Shown here: positions 18,601 through 27,376 of the stretch, in pieces
How positions within the stretch are numbered: the stretch's first letter is position 1
How the letters are laid out: each line of letters starts with the position of its first letter
Program-made: the position numbers and the translations under genes
Notes under the pieces: generated by a model
Databases searched by the model: none
Seen by the model: the letters and a program-made list of their open reading frames with translations, nothing else
Told to the model about the DNA's origin: nothing
NCBI GenBank assembly: GCA_016713115.1
Contig: JADJPU010000001.1
Location: 930,001 to 994,000 of the forward strand
Length of the DNA: 64,000 nucleotides
Direction: 5' to 3'
DNA from: Cellvibrionales bacterium
GTDB lineage: Bacteria > Pseudomonadota > Gammaproteobacteria > Pseudomonadales > UBA7239

Positions 18601-21057
18601 TTAGAAAGGCAATGGCAGTCCGCTATCCACTTGCTGCAGCTGCTGTTTAAACACATTTTTCACCGTGGCAAGTGAATCGGCATCGTCAGCTTCAAAACGC
18701 AGCGTCAATTCTGCCGCAGTATTGGACGCACGCACCAAGCCCCAGCCTTTGGCAAAATCCACGCGCACACCATCCAGTGTCGAAACCTTGCCATTGCCCC
18801 AATCGCCGCCGTCGATCAGGCGTTTCACCAACGAAAACTTTTTATCTTCCGGCACGGCAATACGAATCTCTGGCGTACTGCATGACGATGGGAAGTCAGA
18901 AAAAATATCATCCAAACTCTGGTCGCGTATCGACATAATTTCGATCAAACGCACAGCGCTATACACGCCATCATCAATACCAAACCAGCGTTCTTTGAAG
19001 AAAATATGCCCGCTCAGTTCGCCGCCGAGCATCGCGCCGGTTTCCACCATTTTGTTGCGGATATGTGAGTGTCCACTCTTACACATCACTGGACGGCCGC
19101 CACAACTACTGATCAGCGCATTCAAACGACGCGTGGATTTCACATCGAAAACAATATCGGTACCTGGATTACGCGACACCACATCTTTTGCAAACAGCAT
19201 CATCAAACAATCCGGCAAAATCACTTCGCCGGTAGCCGTGACCACCGCCAAGCGATCTCCGTCGCCATCAAATGCCACACCGAGATCTGCGCCTTCGTTT
19301 TTCACCGCTTCAATCAAATCATTTAAGTTTGATAACACACTCGGATCCGGTTGATGGTACGGGAAGGTGCCATCCATATCGCAATACAGCGGCACCACAT
19401 CGCAACCCAATTCTTCCAACAAACGCGGCGCAACCACACTCGCTACACCGCTACCGCAATCCACCACCACTTTGTAACTGCCTGCCAACACCACATCCGA
19501 CACAATATGATCAATATACGCATCGATAATTTCTTGTTCGCTGTACTCGCCTTCATTTTCACTTTCACAAAAATTGCCGGTCTGTACTCGCTCACGAATG
19601 TGTTGAATTTCTTCACTCGCCAGCGTATGGCCATCGATCACCATTTTGAAACCGTTATCCGCCGCTGGATTGTGGCTGGCAGTGACCATAATGCCGCAAC
19701 TGGTTTCTGGCAAAGTTTGCGTAGCAAAATTCATCAGCGGTGTGGGCACAGTGCCGATGTCCACCACGGAACAACCTGTCATCAATAAACCTTCGCGCAC
19801 TGCATCTTTTAAGCGATATGTCGACAAACGCCCGTCACCGGCCAACACCACGCGTGAGTGGCCCTTTTCAATACACGCACTGCCAAACGCGCGCCCAATG
19901 CGTGTAGCCAAAGCATCAGACAGTTCGTTATCTGCGTTACCGCGAATATCGTAGTCGCGAAAAATGGTTGTCGGCACCACAAAATTGTCCGTGCCTGCCG
20001 TTGTTTTAACTGGCTGTGCCGTCTTGGGATTAATGGCGCGCACCTCTAGCACATCGTCATCTAAATCCAAATCAAACACATCGCCAGATTGGAACAAGGG
20101 ATCCACCAAACCCGTGTCAGCATCGCCCTGTGCGGCATTGGCAGCGGCAAACTCCTCTTTATCAATTTTGCGCGCGCCTTTGATCTGAATTGGCGTAAAG
20201 TGTTCGGCTTCAGACTTTTTCAGCAATTGTGCTGCGCGGCGATTTATTAGCACCAAGACCACCACGCACAGAATCAGCGCAACACCTTGCGTGGCATACA
20301 ACCAAAAAGCAGCCCAAGTATTTTCTTGCAACAGAGTCTCGCCTGGCACAACTTTCACTTTCCAATGCGGAACTTTGGTTTCCATTTCACTGCTAACTTG
20401 TTCCATGCGTTCGCCGTTACCAGTACGAAATACCACTTGCGCCACACCTCCGGGAAAGCGTTGCTGCAAAATAGTCTCGCCTATTTCTGGCTTCACTTTT
20501 CCAAGATTGTCACTAAAAACATGTTCATTTGTGATAATCAATACAAAGCCAACAATCTTTCCTGACTCATCATTTACAGGCAGCAAAAAGTCGAATACTC
20601 GATTATTGCTCTCCCCAAATGCCTCTGGATAAATTGCCGATTTATTTTCAATGGATGTCAGACGATCAAGCTGCGAAAACCGCAAATTCAATGATGAATA
20701 ATCATTGCTAACAGGAATCAAGCGCACATCAACCACGCCCATATTGGCATTGGCTGCTTTCAACTGCTCAGCGATGGCTGGCAAAGCATCTGTACCCACT
20801 TGCTGTAGAGCTTGGGCAATCCCAAAACTTTTTATTTGCGATGTCAGCACAGTTTGAAATTTATCGATGTCCGTGTTCAGCACCTCAGCCTGTGTTATTG
20901 CTACTGCATCAACGGCTTTGCTAATACTATTCACATTGAGACTATCAAAATAGCGCGGTGCCTGAACGACTACCGCCAAGGCAACAATCACTGCTAACAC
21001 AGCCATTAAAATTAGCGGGTTCTTTTCCTGACTACTTAATGCGCCCAAATGTTTCAC
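18601..21057 (-). CDS. algC: Phosphomannomutase/phosphoglucomutase with N-terminal membrane sensor-like domain
   Basis: An 818-residue AlgC-type enzyme that interconverts hexose 1- and 6-phosphates to supply LPS and exopolysaccharide sugars. The C-terminal 450 residues hold the mutase: VTASHNP with the phosphoserine, DGDGDR as the metal loop, and the GGELSGH sugar-binding loop. The first ~330 residues are extra: a membrane helix near residues 16-32, a periplasmic-sized domain of about 210 residues, a second helix near 245-267, then a charged linker. This long form also occurs in Pseudomonas relatives. The dut gene, which separates coaBC and algC in Pseudomonas, is missing here; only 27 bases lie between the genes. 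Confidence 0.93.
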   Translation of the reverse strand: MKHLGALSSQEKNPLILMAVLAVIVALAVVVQAPRYFDSLNVNSISKAVDAVAITQAEVLNTDIDKFQTVLTSQIKSFGIAQALQQVGTDALPAIAEQLKAANANMGVVDVRLIPVSNDYSSLNLRFSQLDRLTSIENKSAIYPEAFGESNNRVFDFLLPVNDESGKIVGFVLIITNEHVFSDNLGKVKPEIGETILQQRFPGGVAQVVFRTGNGERMEQVSSEMETKVPHWKVKVVPGETLLQENTWAAFWLYATQGVALILCVVVLVLINRRAAQLLKKSEAEHFTPIQIKGARKIDKEEFAAANAAQGDADTGLVDPLFQSGDVFDLDLDDDVLEVRAINPKTAQPVKTTAGTDNFVVPTTIFRDYDIRGNADNELSDALATRIGRAFGSACIEKGHSRVVLAGDGRLSTYRLKDAVREGLLMTGCSVVDIGTVPTPLMNFATQTLPETSCGIMVTASHNPAADNGFKMVIDGHTLASEEIQHIRERVQTGNFCESENEGEYSEQEIIDAYIDHIVSDVVLAGSYKVVVDCGSGVASVVAPRLLEELGCDVVPLYCDMDGTFPYHQPDPSVLSNLNDLIEAVKNEGADLGVAFDGDGDRLAVVTATGEVILPDCLMMLFAKDVVSRNPGTDIVFDVKSTRRLNALISSCGGRPVMCKSGHSHIRNKMVETGAMLGGELSGHIFFKERWFGIDDGVYSAVRLIEIMSIRDQSLDDIFSDFPSSCSTPEIRIAVPEDKKFSLVKRLIDGGDWGNGKVSTLDGVRVDFAKGWGLVRASNTAAELTLRFEADDADSLATVKNVFKQQLQQVDSGLPLPF

Positions 21058-21084
21058 GCGTTTCTGCTCTCCATCAAAAACTTT

Positions 21085-22286
21085 TTACTTGTTATTGTGT
21101 TTTGCAATTAAACGAACAATATTTTCTGCCAGTTGCTGCTTGCTCATGACAGGAAACTCTTGTTGCCCGTCACACCAAAATACCGTTGCTGCGTTGTCGT
21201 CACTGGAAAAGCCAATGCCAGCTTGACTCACATCGTTGGCGACGATCATGTCCAGTTTTTTCTTTGCATTTTGTCGCGCGCATATTCTGCTACGCACTGC
21301 GTCTCGGCGGCAAAGCCCACCGTAAACGGCTTGCGCGCCAAAGCGGCAACGCTGGCAATAATATCGGGATTTTTCACCAGTTCTAGCGTCAGCGTATCCG
21401 CCGCCTGTTTTTTAATTTTGTCCGCCGCCACGGCTGCAGGGCGATAATCAGCCACAGCTGCTGTGGCGACGATGATGTCGAACCCGTCAATCTCTGCCAT
21501 CACCGCATCAAACATTTCCTGCGCGCTCACCACATCTTTGCGCTGCACGCGCGGCGGTGTCGGCAACGCAACGGGGCCCGCGATTACCGTGGTCAATGCA
21601 CCGGCATCGGCACAAGCCTGCGCCAGCGCAAAACCCATCTTTCCCGAGCTGTAATTGCTGATGTAGCGCACGGGGTCTAGCGCCTCGCGCGTAGGGCCTG
21701 CGGTGATCAGCACGCGCTTGCCCGCCAACAGCCCCGATTCAAAGCGCGCGGCCAGTTTTTGCAGCAACTCATCCACTTCCAGCATGCGGCCAAAACCCAC
21801 ATCGCCGCAGGCTTGCACGCCCTCGGCCGGCCCCCACAGGGCAATACCGCGTGCCGTGAGCTGTTCGGCGTTCGCGCGCGTGGCCGGATTGCGCCACATA
21901 CCTTGATTCATCGCCGGCGCTAAACACACAGGGGCGCGCGTAGCGAGGCACACGGCCGTTAGCAAATCGTTGGCTTGGCCCTGCACCAAGCGCGCCATGA
22001 AATCTGCGCTTGCAGGCGCGACCAACAGCACATCAGCCCAGCGCGCTAATTCAATATGTCCCATGCCTGCTTCGGCTTCTGGGTCGAGCAGGGTGGTGTG
22101 CACTGGGTTGCCCGACAGCGCCTGCAAGGTCAGCGGCGTAATAAATTCGATGGCGGCGGGCGTCATGATGACGCGCACTGTCGCGCCGCAATCCTGTAGG
22201 CGACGCACCAGTTCTGCCGCTTTGTACGCCGCGATGCCGCCGGTAATTCCGAGCAGCACTTGTCTATTGGCCAGCGAAGCAGTCAT
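21085..22286 (-). CDS. coaBC: Phosphopantothenoylcysteine synthetase/decarboxylase CoaBC, frameshifted
   Basis: Bifunctional coenzyme A synthesis flavoprotein, normally about 400 residues. The N-terminal decarboxylase part (GITGGIAAYKAAELVRRL, PAMNQGMW) and the synthetase part (ITAGPTREALDPVR, ATAAVADYRP) are intact. The frame from 22286 runs into a stop just after YARDKMQRKNWT. The remaining conserved end, KKLDMIVANDV to AENIVRLIAKHNNK, continues in the -1 frame to a stop at 21085. The break is at an A6 run (21256-21261), which reads as the heptamer A AAA AAC in the zero frame. One missing A in the assembly, a true mutation or programmed -1 frameshifting would all explain it. The conserved start is 22286; an upstream extension to 22340 is not conserved. 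Confidence 0.88.
21255..21261 (-). other. Candidate -1 slippery heptamer in coaBC
   Basis: On the minus strand the zero frame reads AGA AAA AAC TGG. The heptamer A AAA AAC is in the X XXY YYZ phase needed for a -1 slip, and slipping restores the conserved CoaBC C-terminus exactly. The alternative is one base missing from a homopolymer. Confidence 0.4.
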
Positions 22287-22407
22287 GCGCAGATCCGTTT
22301 GAAAGACACGAATAATCGAGCGCGGTAAGATAGCACGCACGCAAGGACATGCGTAGCCAGCTCATTAGCTAGCACCCACTGACTTTACACAACGACAAGG
22401 AGGTTTT

Positions 22408-23082
22408 ATGCCGATTACCGATTGGCCGCTCAACGAACGCCCACGAGAAAAACTCTTGGCACAAGGTGCGACTGCACTCTCAGATGCCGAGCTGCTCGCC
22501 ATCTTTCTGCGCACCGGCACACGCGGCAAAACCGCCGTGGATTTAGCGCGCGAGCTGCTCGCCGACTTCAACGGCCTGCGCCACTTGCTCTCAGCGGATC
22601 GCCGCGAGTTCTGCGCGCGTCACGGCTTGGGGTTGGCCAGCTTTGTGCAACTGCAAGCCGTGCTGGAAATGGCGCGGCGGCACCTGATGGAAACCTTGCA
22701 GCGCGACACCGTACTCAACAACCCCGCCGAGGTGCGCCATTACCTGAAGGCGCGCCTGCGCGATTACCGGCGTGAGGTATTTGTCTGCCTGTTTCTGGAT
22801 ACGCAACACCGCGTGATCTGCTGCGAGGAGCTGTTTCAAGGCACGCTGGATGCCAGCAGCGTCTACCCGCGCGATGTGGTGCAGCGCGCACTGGCGCTGA
22901 ATGCAGCGGCGATAATCTTCGCCCACAACCACCCTTCCGGTATTGCGGAGCCCAGTCAGGCCGATCAGCGCATCACCACCCGCCTGTGCGAAGCCCTCGC
23001 GCTGGTGGACATACGCGTGCTGGATCACATGATCGTCGGCGATGGCGCAGTGCTGTCTATGGCCGAGCGCGGCTTGTTGTGA
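22408..23082 (+). CDS. radC: RadC family protein (JAB/MPN domain)
   Basis: A 224-residue RadC/YicR-type protein. The N-terminal helix-hairpin-helix-like region contains LSDAELLAIFLRTG. The C-terminal JAMM metal site reads HNHPSG followed, after seven residues, by D. Its biochemical role is not settled; the original DNA-repair attribution is disputed in the literature. A near-perfect AAGGAGG precedes the ATG. It is divergent from coaBC with 121 bases between, and upstream of rpmB-rpmG as in many gammaproteobacteria. Confidence 0.94.
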   Translation: MPITDWPLNERPREKLLAQGATALSDAELLAIFLRTGTRGKTAVDLARELLADFNGLRHLLSADRREFCARHGLGLASFVQLQAVLEMARRHLMETLQRDTVLNNPAEVRHYLKARLRDYRREVFVCLFLDTQHRVICCEELFQGTLDASSVYPRDVVQRALALNAAAIIFAHNHPSGIAEPSQADQRITTRLCEALALVDIRVLDHMIVGDGAVLSMAERGLL

Positions 23083-23104
23083 TGATCGCCTCGCGCCGTT
23101 TTGC

Positions 23105-23133
23105 TTGCCTGAACCGGCGCGCTCTGGTATAAA
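23105..23133 (+). promoter_or_regulatory. Sigma-70-type promoter for rpmB-rpmG
   Basis: TTGCCT and TATAAA are separated by exactly 17 bases. The predicted transcript start lies about 60 bases before the rpmB ATG and just after the radC stop. Confidence 0.6.
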
Positions 23134-23149
23134 GCGCAGCTCTTTTTTT

Positions 23150-23177
23150 GCGACCCTCTCCCCCCGTGCTGGGTCGC
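23150..23177 (+). promoter_or_regulatory. Inverted repeat in rpmB 5' leader
   Basis: GCGACCC and GGGTCGC form a perfect 7-bp stem with a 14-base loop inside the predicted rpmB leader, ending about 20 bases before the start codon. It could be a translational control hairpin; no specific ribosomal-protein target motif is recognised. Confidence 0.35.
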
Positions 23178-23198
23178 CGTTTCAATAACAGGTGTTCC

Positions 23199-23435
23199 AT
23201 GTCCAGAGTCTGTCAGGTAACCGGCAAAAAACCTATCACCGGTAACAATGTTTCCCACGCGATGAACCGCACGCGCCGTCGCTTCGAGCCCAATCTGCAC
23301 TATCACCGCTTTTGGGTAGCCACCGAAAACCGCTTCGTGCGTCTGCGCGTTTCTGCCAAAGGCATGCGCATCATCGACAAACTGGGCATCGACTCCGTCT
23401 TGGCGAGCATTCGCGCCAACGGCGAAAAAGTCTGA
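23199..23435 (+). CDS. rpmB: 50S ribosomal protein L28
   Basis: A 78-residue L28 with the family start MSRVCQVTGKKP, then NNVSHAMNRTRRRF and the WVATENRFVRLRVSAKG core. The open frame extends upstream to 23148 but the conserved start is at 23199, preceded by an AGGTG. It is followed by rpmG after 29 bases, the usual pair. Confidence 0.98.
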   Translation: MSRVCQVTGKKPITGNNVSHAMNRTRRRFEPNLHYHRFWVATENRFVRLRVSAKGMRIIDKLGIDSVLASIRANGEKV

Positions 23436-23464
23436 TTCGCTTTTACTGATAGGAGCAACGCATC

Positions 23465-23620
23465 ATGCGCGACAAAATTCGTTTGGTTTCCTCTGCTGGC
23501 ACTGGCCACTTTTACACCACCGACAAAAACAAACGCACCATGCCGGAAAAAATGGAGATCAAAAAATTTGATCCCGTGATTCGCCAGCATGTGATCTACA
23601 AAGAAGCGAAGATCAAGTAA
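23465..23620 (+). CDS. rpmG: 50S ribosomal protein L33
   Basis: A 51-residue L33, starting MRDKIRLVSSAGTGHFYTT. It lacks the CxxC pairs of zinc-binding L33, so it is the zinc-independent (C-minus) form. An AGGAG precedes the ATG. A strong terminator follows at 23644. Confidence 0.97.
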   Translation: MRDKIRLVSSAGTGHFYTTDKNKRTMPEKMEIKKFDPVIRQHVIYKEAKIK

Positions 23621-23643
23621 GCCCTGTTTACCTGATGCTATCC

Positions 23644-23669
23644 AAAAGCCCAGTTCGCTGGGCTTTTTT
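23644..23669 (+). terminator. Rho-independent terminator after rpmG
   Basis: AAAAGCCCAG, a TTCG loop, then CTGGGC and a run of six T. It ends the rpmB-rpmG transcript 30 bases before mutM. Confidence 0.9.
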
Positions 23670-23698
23670 GTCTCCGCTATTTACGCCGCACAGCCACT

Positions 23699-24520
23699 AT
23701 GCCCGAGCTGCCCGAAGTTGAAACCACTTGCCGCGGTGTAGCGCCCCACCTCGTCGGCAGCAGCATCCAACGAGCCATCGTGCGGCAGCGCCGCCTGCGC
23801 TGGCCTATCCCTGCGAGATTTGAGAAAAAAATTACCGGCCGGCGCGTGACCGCCATCGAGCGGCGCGCGAAATATCTTTTGCTGACTTTAGATGACAGCG
23901 CAACGCTGATCGTACATCTCGGCATGTCAGGCAGCCTGCGCCTGGATGATCCAACTACGCCGCACCGCAAGCACGATCACATTGAGTTGCACCTGAGCGG
24001 CGGTCTGTGTCTGCGCTACTGCGACCCACGCCGCTTCGGTGCGTGGCTGCACACCACCGACGACCCACAACAACATGCGCTGCTGGTCGATTTGGGTCCT
24101 GAGCCCCTCAGCAAACAATTCTCTGCCAAATACCTGCAAGAGCGCCTAAAAAACCGTAAACAGCCTATCAAAACGCTGATTATGGACAGCCATCTGGTGG
24201 TGGGGGTCGGCAATATCTACGCCAACGAAGCCCTGTTTTTGGCGGGCATACACCCGCAGCGAGCAGGGCAATCTCTAACGACCGATGACTGCCAACGCCT
24301 CGTGCAGCACATCAAACAGATTTTGCGGCGCGCTATCCAACGCGGCGGCACCACGCTGCGCGATTTTATTGGCAGCGATGGCAAGCCCGGTTACTTCGCG
24401 CAGGAGCTGCTGGTGTACGGGCGAGCCGGCGAGCCTTGCCTGCACTGCCAAGCACCGCTGGTGGAAATTCGCCTCGGCCAGCGCAGCACGGTTTTCTGCT
24501 CGCACTGCCAAACCCTGTGA
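23699..24520 (+). CDS. mutM: Formamidopyrimidine-DNA glycosylase (Fpg)
   Basis: Bifunctional base-excision enzyme that removes 8-oxoguanine and formamidopyrimidines and cuts the abasic site. The 273-residue product starts MPELPEVETTCRG, with the catalytic proline after the removed methionine and the active-site glutamates. HLGMSG, GNIYANE in the helix-two-turn-helix and the C-terminal zinc finger (CLHCQ and CSHCQ) are all present. No strong ribosome binding site is visible. Confidence 0.97.
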   Translation: MPELPEVETTCRGVAPHLVGSSIQRAIVRQRRLRWPIPARFEKKITGRRVTAIERRAKYLLLTLDDSATLIVHLGMSGSLRLDDPTTPHRKHDHIELHLSGGLCLRYCDPRRFGAWLHTTDDPQQHALLVDLGPEPLSKQFSAKYLQERLKNRKQPIKTLIMDSHLVVGVGNIYANEALFLAGIHPQRAGQSLTTDDCQRLVQHIKQILRRAIQRGGTTLRDFIGSDGKPGYFAQELLVYGRAGEPCLHCQAPLVEIRLGQRSTVFCSHCQTL

Positions 24521-24635
24521 AGAAAAGGCTTGCAAAATGGTTTTTGCCGTATTAAGTTTAAGTGTACGCTCTCTATAAATCATAAAGTTAGGGCACACTT
24601 CTTAGAAAATACGCCAACTTCAAAGGAGCATTGGC

Positions 24636-24983
24636 ATGGCTTTTACCCTGAAAAAACTGTCTGCACCGTTACTGGCCGCTAGCTTATTGCTGCCTTCCCT
24701 CAATGCCTTCTCTGCGTCAACGGTTGCTGCTGATCCATTTACTGACAACAGACCCACTGCTCTGGCAATGGTGACGGATTTAGTCATTCTGCGACCACTC
24801 GGCACTGCGGCCACGGCCGTTGGCGGTGTGGCTTGGCTACTCAGTTTGCCGTTCACCCTGCCCGTTGGCGGCGCTGACGAAGCGGGTCATGTGCTCGTGG
24901 GTGAGCCGGCGGTGTACACCTTCTATCGCTGCTTAGGCTGCACTAGACCCGGCCACAAAGAAAATGGCGCTACGCAAAAATAA
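24636..24983 (+). CDS. Small exported hydrophobic protein, unknown function
   Basis: A 115-residue protein with a signal peptide (hydrophobic core then SAFSAS-like cleavage region), a glycine- and proline-rich hydrophobic stretch (LRPLGTAATAVGGVAWLLSLPF), and two cysteines in CLGCTRPGH. Similar short proteins occur in Pseudomonas relatives, sometimes annotated as multidrug transporter-like, without experimental support that I know of. It has AAAGGAG upstream and its own terminator downstream, so it is probably a single-gene unit. Confidence 0.7.
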   Translation: MAFTLKKLSAPLLAASLLLPSLNAFSASTVAADPFTDNRPTALAMVTDLVILRPLGTAATAVGGVAWLLSLPFTLPVGGADEAGHVLVGEPAVYTFYRCLGCTRPGHKENGATQK

Positions 24984-25010
24984 TTTATAGCGCTTAAGTG
25001 CTGTCATACA

Positions 25011-25040
25011 AAAAAGCCGCAGTGATTGCGGCTTTTTTTA
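25011..25040. terminator. Bidirectional terminator between the small exported gene and coaD
   Basis: AAAAAGCCGCA and TGCGGCTTTTTTT form an 11-bp stem with T runs readable on both strands, between two converging genes. Confidence 0.85.
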
Positions 25041-25063
25041 TTCTCGTGCTTTTAAGGCATCGC

Positions 25064-25561
25064 TTACATTTGCTGCGCTCTACGCGCGGCAAACTTTTCC
25101 GCCAACGCATCCACCACCATGGGGTGCACAAACTTGCTGATGTCACCGCCCAGCGAGCCTATTTCCTTCACCAAGCTGGATGAAATATACGAGAGGTGAT
25201 CGGCCGGTGTGAGAAACAAACTTTCCACATCCGGTGCGAGTGCGCGATTCATATTCGCCAACTGAAACTCATACTCAAAATCCGATACCGCCCGCAAGCC
25301 GCGCACCACACCACTCGCCTTTTGCTGATGCACAAAATCCACCAACAAAATATCAAAACCAACCACTTCTACATTGTTGAGATGGCTCAATACACGCTTG
25401 GATAAATCTACTCGCTCTTCCAAGGTCAACAAAGGGCCTTTGCGCTTGCTGGACGCAATAGCGACGACAACCGAGTCAAATAAACGACAACTGCGTTCGA
25501 TTAAATCGACATGACCATTGGTGATGGGATCAAAAGTGCCGGGATAAATAACTTTTCGCAT
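25064..25561 (-). CDS. coaD: Phosphopantetheine adenylyltransferase
   Basis: Transfers AMP to 4'-phosphopantetheine in coenzyme A synthesis, the step before dephospho-CoA kinase. The product is 165 residues. YPGTFDPITNGH (nucleotidyltransferase TxGH) and ISSSLVKEI are present. It lies downstream of rsmD on the same strand, a common rsmD-coaD pairing. Confidence 0.97.
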   Translation of the reverse strand: MRKVIYPGTFDPITNGHVDLIERSCRLFDSVVVAIASSKRKGPLLTLEERVDLSKRVLSHLNNVEVVGFDILLVDFVHQQKASGVVRGLRAVSDFEYEFQLANMNRALAPDVESLFLTPADHLSYISSSLVKEIGSLGGDISKFVHPMVVDALAEKFAARRAQQM

Positions 25562-25632
25562 AAAAACCCCTAAAAAGTTGCGACGGGGAAAAAGAAGCAG
25601 TGAACGGCATGGTACCGGATTTACTTAGCTGC

Positions 25633-26220
25633 TCAAGCAATTTTTTCGCCGCGACGCCACAGTGCATAACACACTTGCCCAGCGCGCTGCTGACGATAAG
25701 TCGCAAATCCTTCCGGCGGTGCCATCAAAACTGTCGCAGGTTGTTCGACATAAATCCACGGATCTTCCGCCAACAATTTGTACTGCTCCAGCGATGCAAC
25801 TACCGCAGCCGGCGATAGCGTTGTATCAGCAAACGGCGGATCAATAAACACCACATCAAATACGTCAGATGCTGATGACAACCACGCCACGCTGTCGGCG
25901 AGAACAATCTGCGCAGCATCTGCCTCTAGTTGCTGCTGCGTTATGCGCAAACCGCGTACAGCCTGTGCGTTGCGCTCCAGCAAGGTGCAATGCGCTGCAC
26001 CGCGCGACAACGCCTCAAAGCCCAACACCCCGCTGCCAGCAAACACATCCAAACAGCGCGCGCTGTGCAACACCGGCATCAACCAATTGAACAGTGTTTC
26101 GCGTATGCGATCACCGGTTGGGCGCAGACCTTCGCCATCCACAAAGGCAATTTTACGCCCGCGCCAACGCCCGCCGATGATGCGCACACGGTTGTCAGTC
26201 TTCGCCTGCGATTTACGCAA
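25633..26220 (-). CDS. rsmD: 16S rRNA (guanine(966)-N2)-methyltransferase RsmD
   Basis: Methylates G966 of 16S rRNA. The frame is open upstream to 26406 and overlaps ftsY, but homology begins at RVRIIGGRWRGRKI. I therefore use the TTG at 26220, which has GGAG upstream and gives 195 residues, the family norm. The SAM-binding DVFAGSGVLGFEALSRGA and the catalytic DPPF motif are visible. It is divergent from ftsY with 81 bases between starts, an arrangement conserved widely in Proteobacteria. Confidence 0.93.
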   Translation of the reverse strand: MRKSQAKTDNRVRIIGGRWRGRKIAFVDGEGLRPTGDRIRETLFNWLMPVLHSARCLDVFAGSGVLGFEALSRGAAHCTLLERNAQAVRGLRITQQQLEADAAQIVLADSVAWLSSASDVFDVVFIDPPFADTTLSPAAVVASLEQYKLLAEDPWIYVEQPATVLMAPPEGFATYRQQRAGQVCYALWRRGEKIA

Positions 26221-26301
26221 AGTCTCTCTCCAGCATAAAGGGAGTGATAGGATAACATCCTGCAAAATCCGCTCCTCTCTTCTTGGAAAATAGCGACACT
26301 C

Positions 26302-27366
26302 ATGGCAATTTTTGGCTTCGGCAAAGACAAGAAAACCAGCGAACAACCTGCAACGCCTGCTGCAGTTGTTGAACAGCAAACACTCGCACCCACCGCTACC
26401 CCTCAAGAAGCTGTCCCCCAGGAAGCCGTGCCCGCCGCCACTACCGAAAGTTTATTCAGTCGCATCAAACGCGGCTTGGCACGCACTGGCAGCAGCATCG
26501 GCGAAGGCATCGGCACGATTTTGCTCGGCAAACGCCAAATTGATGACGAACTGATTGAAGAATTGGAAACGCGATTGCTGTCGGCCGATGTGGGCATTGA
26601 TGCCACCACAGTGATTCTCGACGATCTCACTGCACGCGTAGCGCGCAAAGAACTCACCGACGGCGATGCGCTGTACAAAGCCCTGCAAGAAAATTTGCAG
26701 CAGATGTTACACATTGCCGAAGCACCACTTGTCATTGATAAAACACGCCGGCCGTTTGTTGTGTTAGTCGTGGGCGTGAACGGCGTAGGTAAAACCACCA
26801 CCATCGGCAAATTGGCGATGCGTTTACAGCAACAAGGCCATAGTGTGATGCTCGCCGCCGGTGACACATTTCGCGCAGCTGCCGTTGAACAATTGCAAGT
26901 ATGGGGCGAACGCAACCATGTCGCCGTAGTTGCGCAACACACAGGCGCAGACAGTGCATCAGTTATTTTTGATGCAGTACAAGCGGCACAGTCACGCAAT
27001 ATCGATGTAGTGATTGCCGACACCGCCGGGCGTCTGCACAACAAAAGCAACTTGATGGAAGAATTGAAAAAAGTAAAGCGCGTGATGGGAAAACTGGACA
27101 ACAGCGCGCCGCATGAAGTTCTGTTAGTGCTCGATGCTGGCACCGGACAAAACGCGATCAATCAAGCGCAGCAATTTCACGAGGCCGTCGGTGTTACCGG
27201 CATCGCACTCACCAAACTTGACGGCACAGCCAAAGGCGGCGTTATTTTTGCTTTGAGTCAAGCATTAAAACTGCCGATTCGTTTTATCGGCGTGGGTGAA
27301 AAAATGGAAGACCTACAAGTATTCAGTGCTGCGCCTTTTATTCGCGCTTTATTTGGTAAAAATTAA
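26302..27366 (+). CDS. ftsY: Signal recognition particle receptor FtsY
   Basis: SRP receptor GTPase that docks SRP-ribosome complexes at the inner membrane. The product is 354 residues. The N-terminal acidic/alanine-rich A domain is short (about 60 residues). The NG domain follows, with GVNGVGKTTTIGKLA (P-loop), DTAGR and TKLDGTAKGG. It is the first gene of the usual ftsY-ftsE-ftsX order. Confidence 0.97.
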   Translation: MAIFGFGKDKKTSEQPATPAAVVEQQTLAPTATPQEAVPQEAVPAATTESLFSRIKRGLARTGSSIGEGIGTILLGKRQIDDELIEELETRLLSADVGIDATTVILDDLTARVARKELTDGDALYKALQENLQQMLHIAEAPLVIDKTRRPFVVLVVGVNGVGKTTTIGKLAMRLQQQGHSVMLAAGDTFRAAAVEQLQVWGERNHVAVVAQHTGADSASVIFDAVQAAQSRNIDVVIADTAGRLHNKSNLMEELKKVKRVMGKLDNSAPHEVLLVLDAGTGQNAINQAQQFHEAVGVTGIALTKLDGTAKGGVIFALSQALKLPIRFIGVGEKMEDLQVFSAAPFIRALFGKN

Positions 27367-27376
27367 TTTCTTTTGC

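Noticed and set aside
26220..26406. N-terminal extension of rsmD overlapping ftsY
   Set aside because: Not conserved, cysteine/arginine-rich, and a TTG with a good ribosome binding site at 26220 gives the normal RsmD length.
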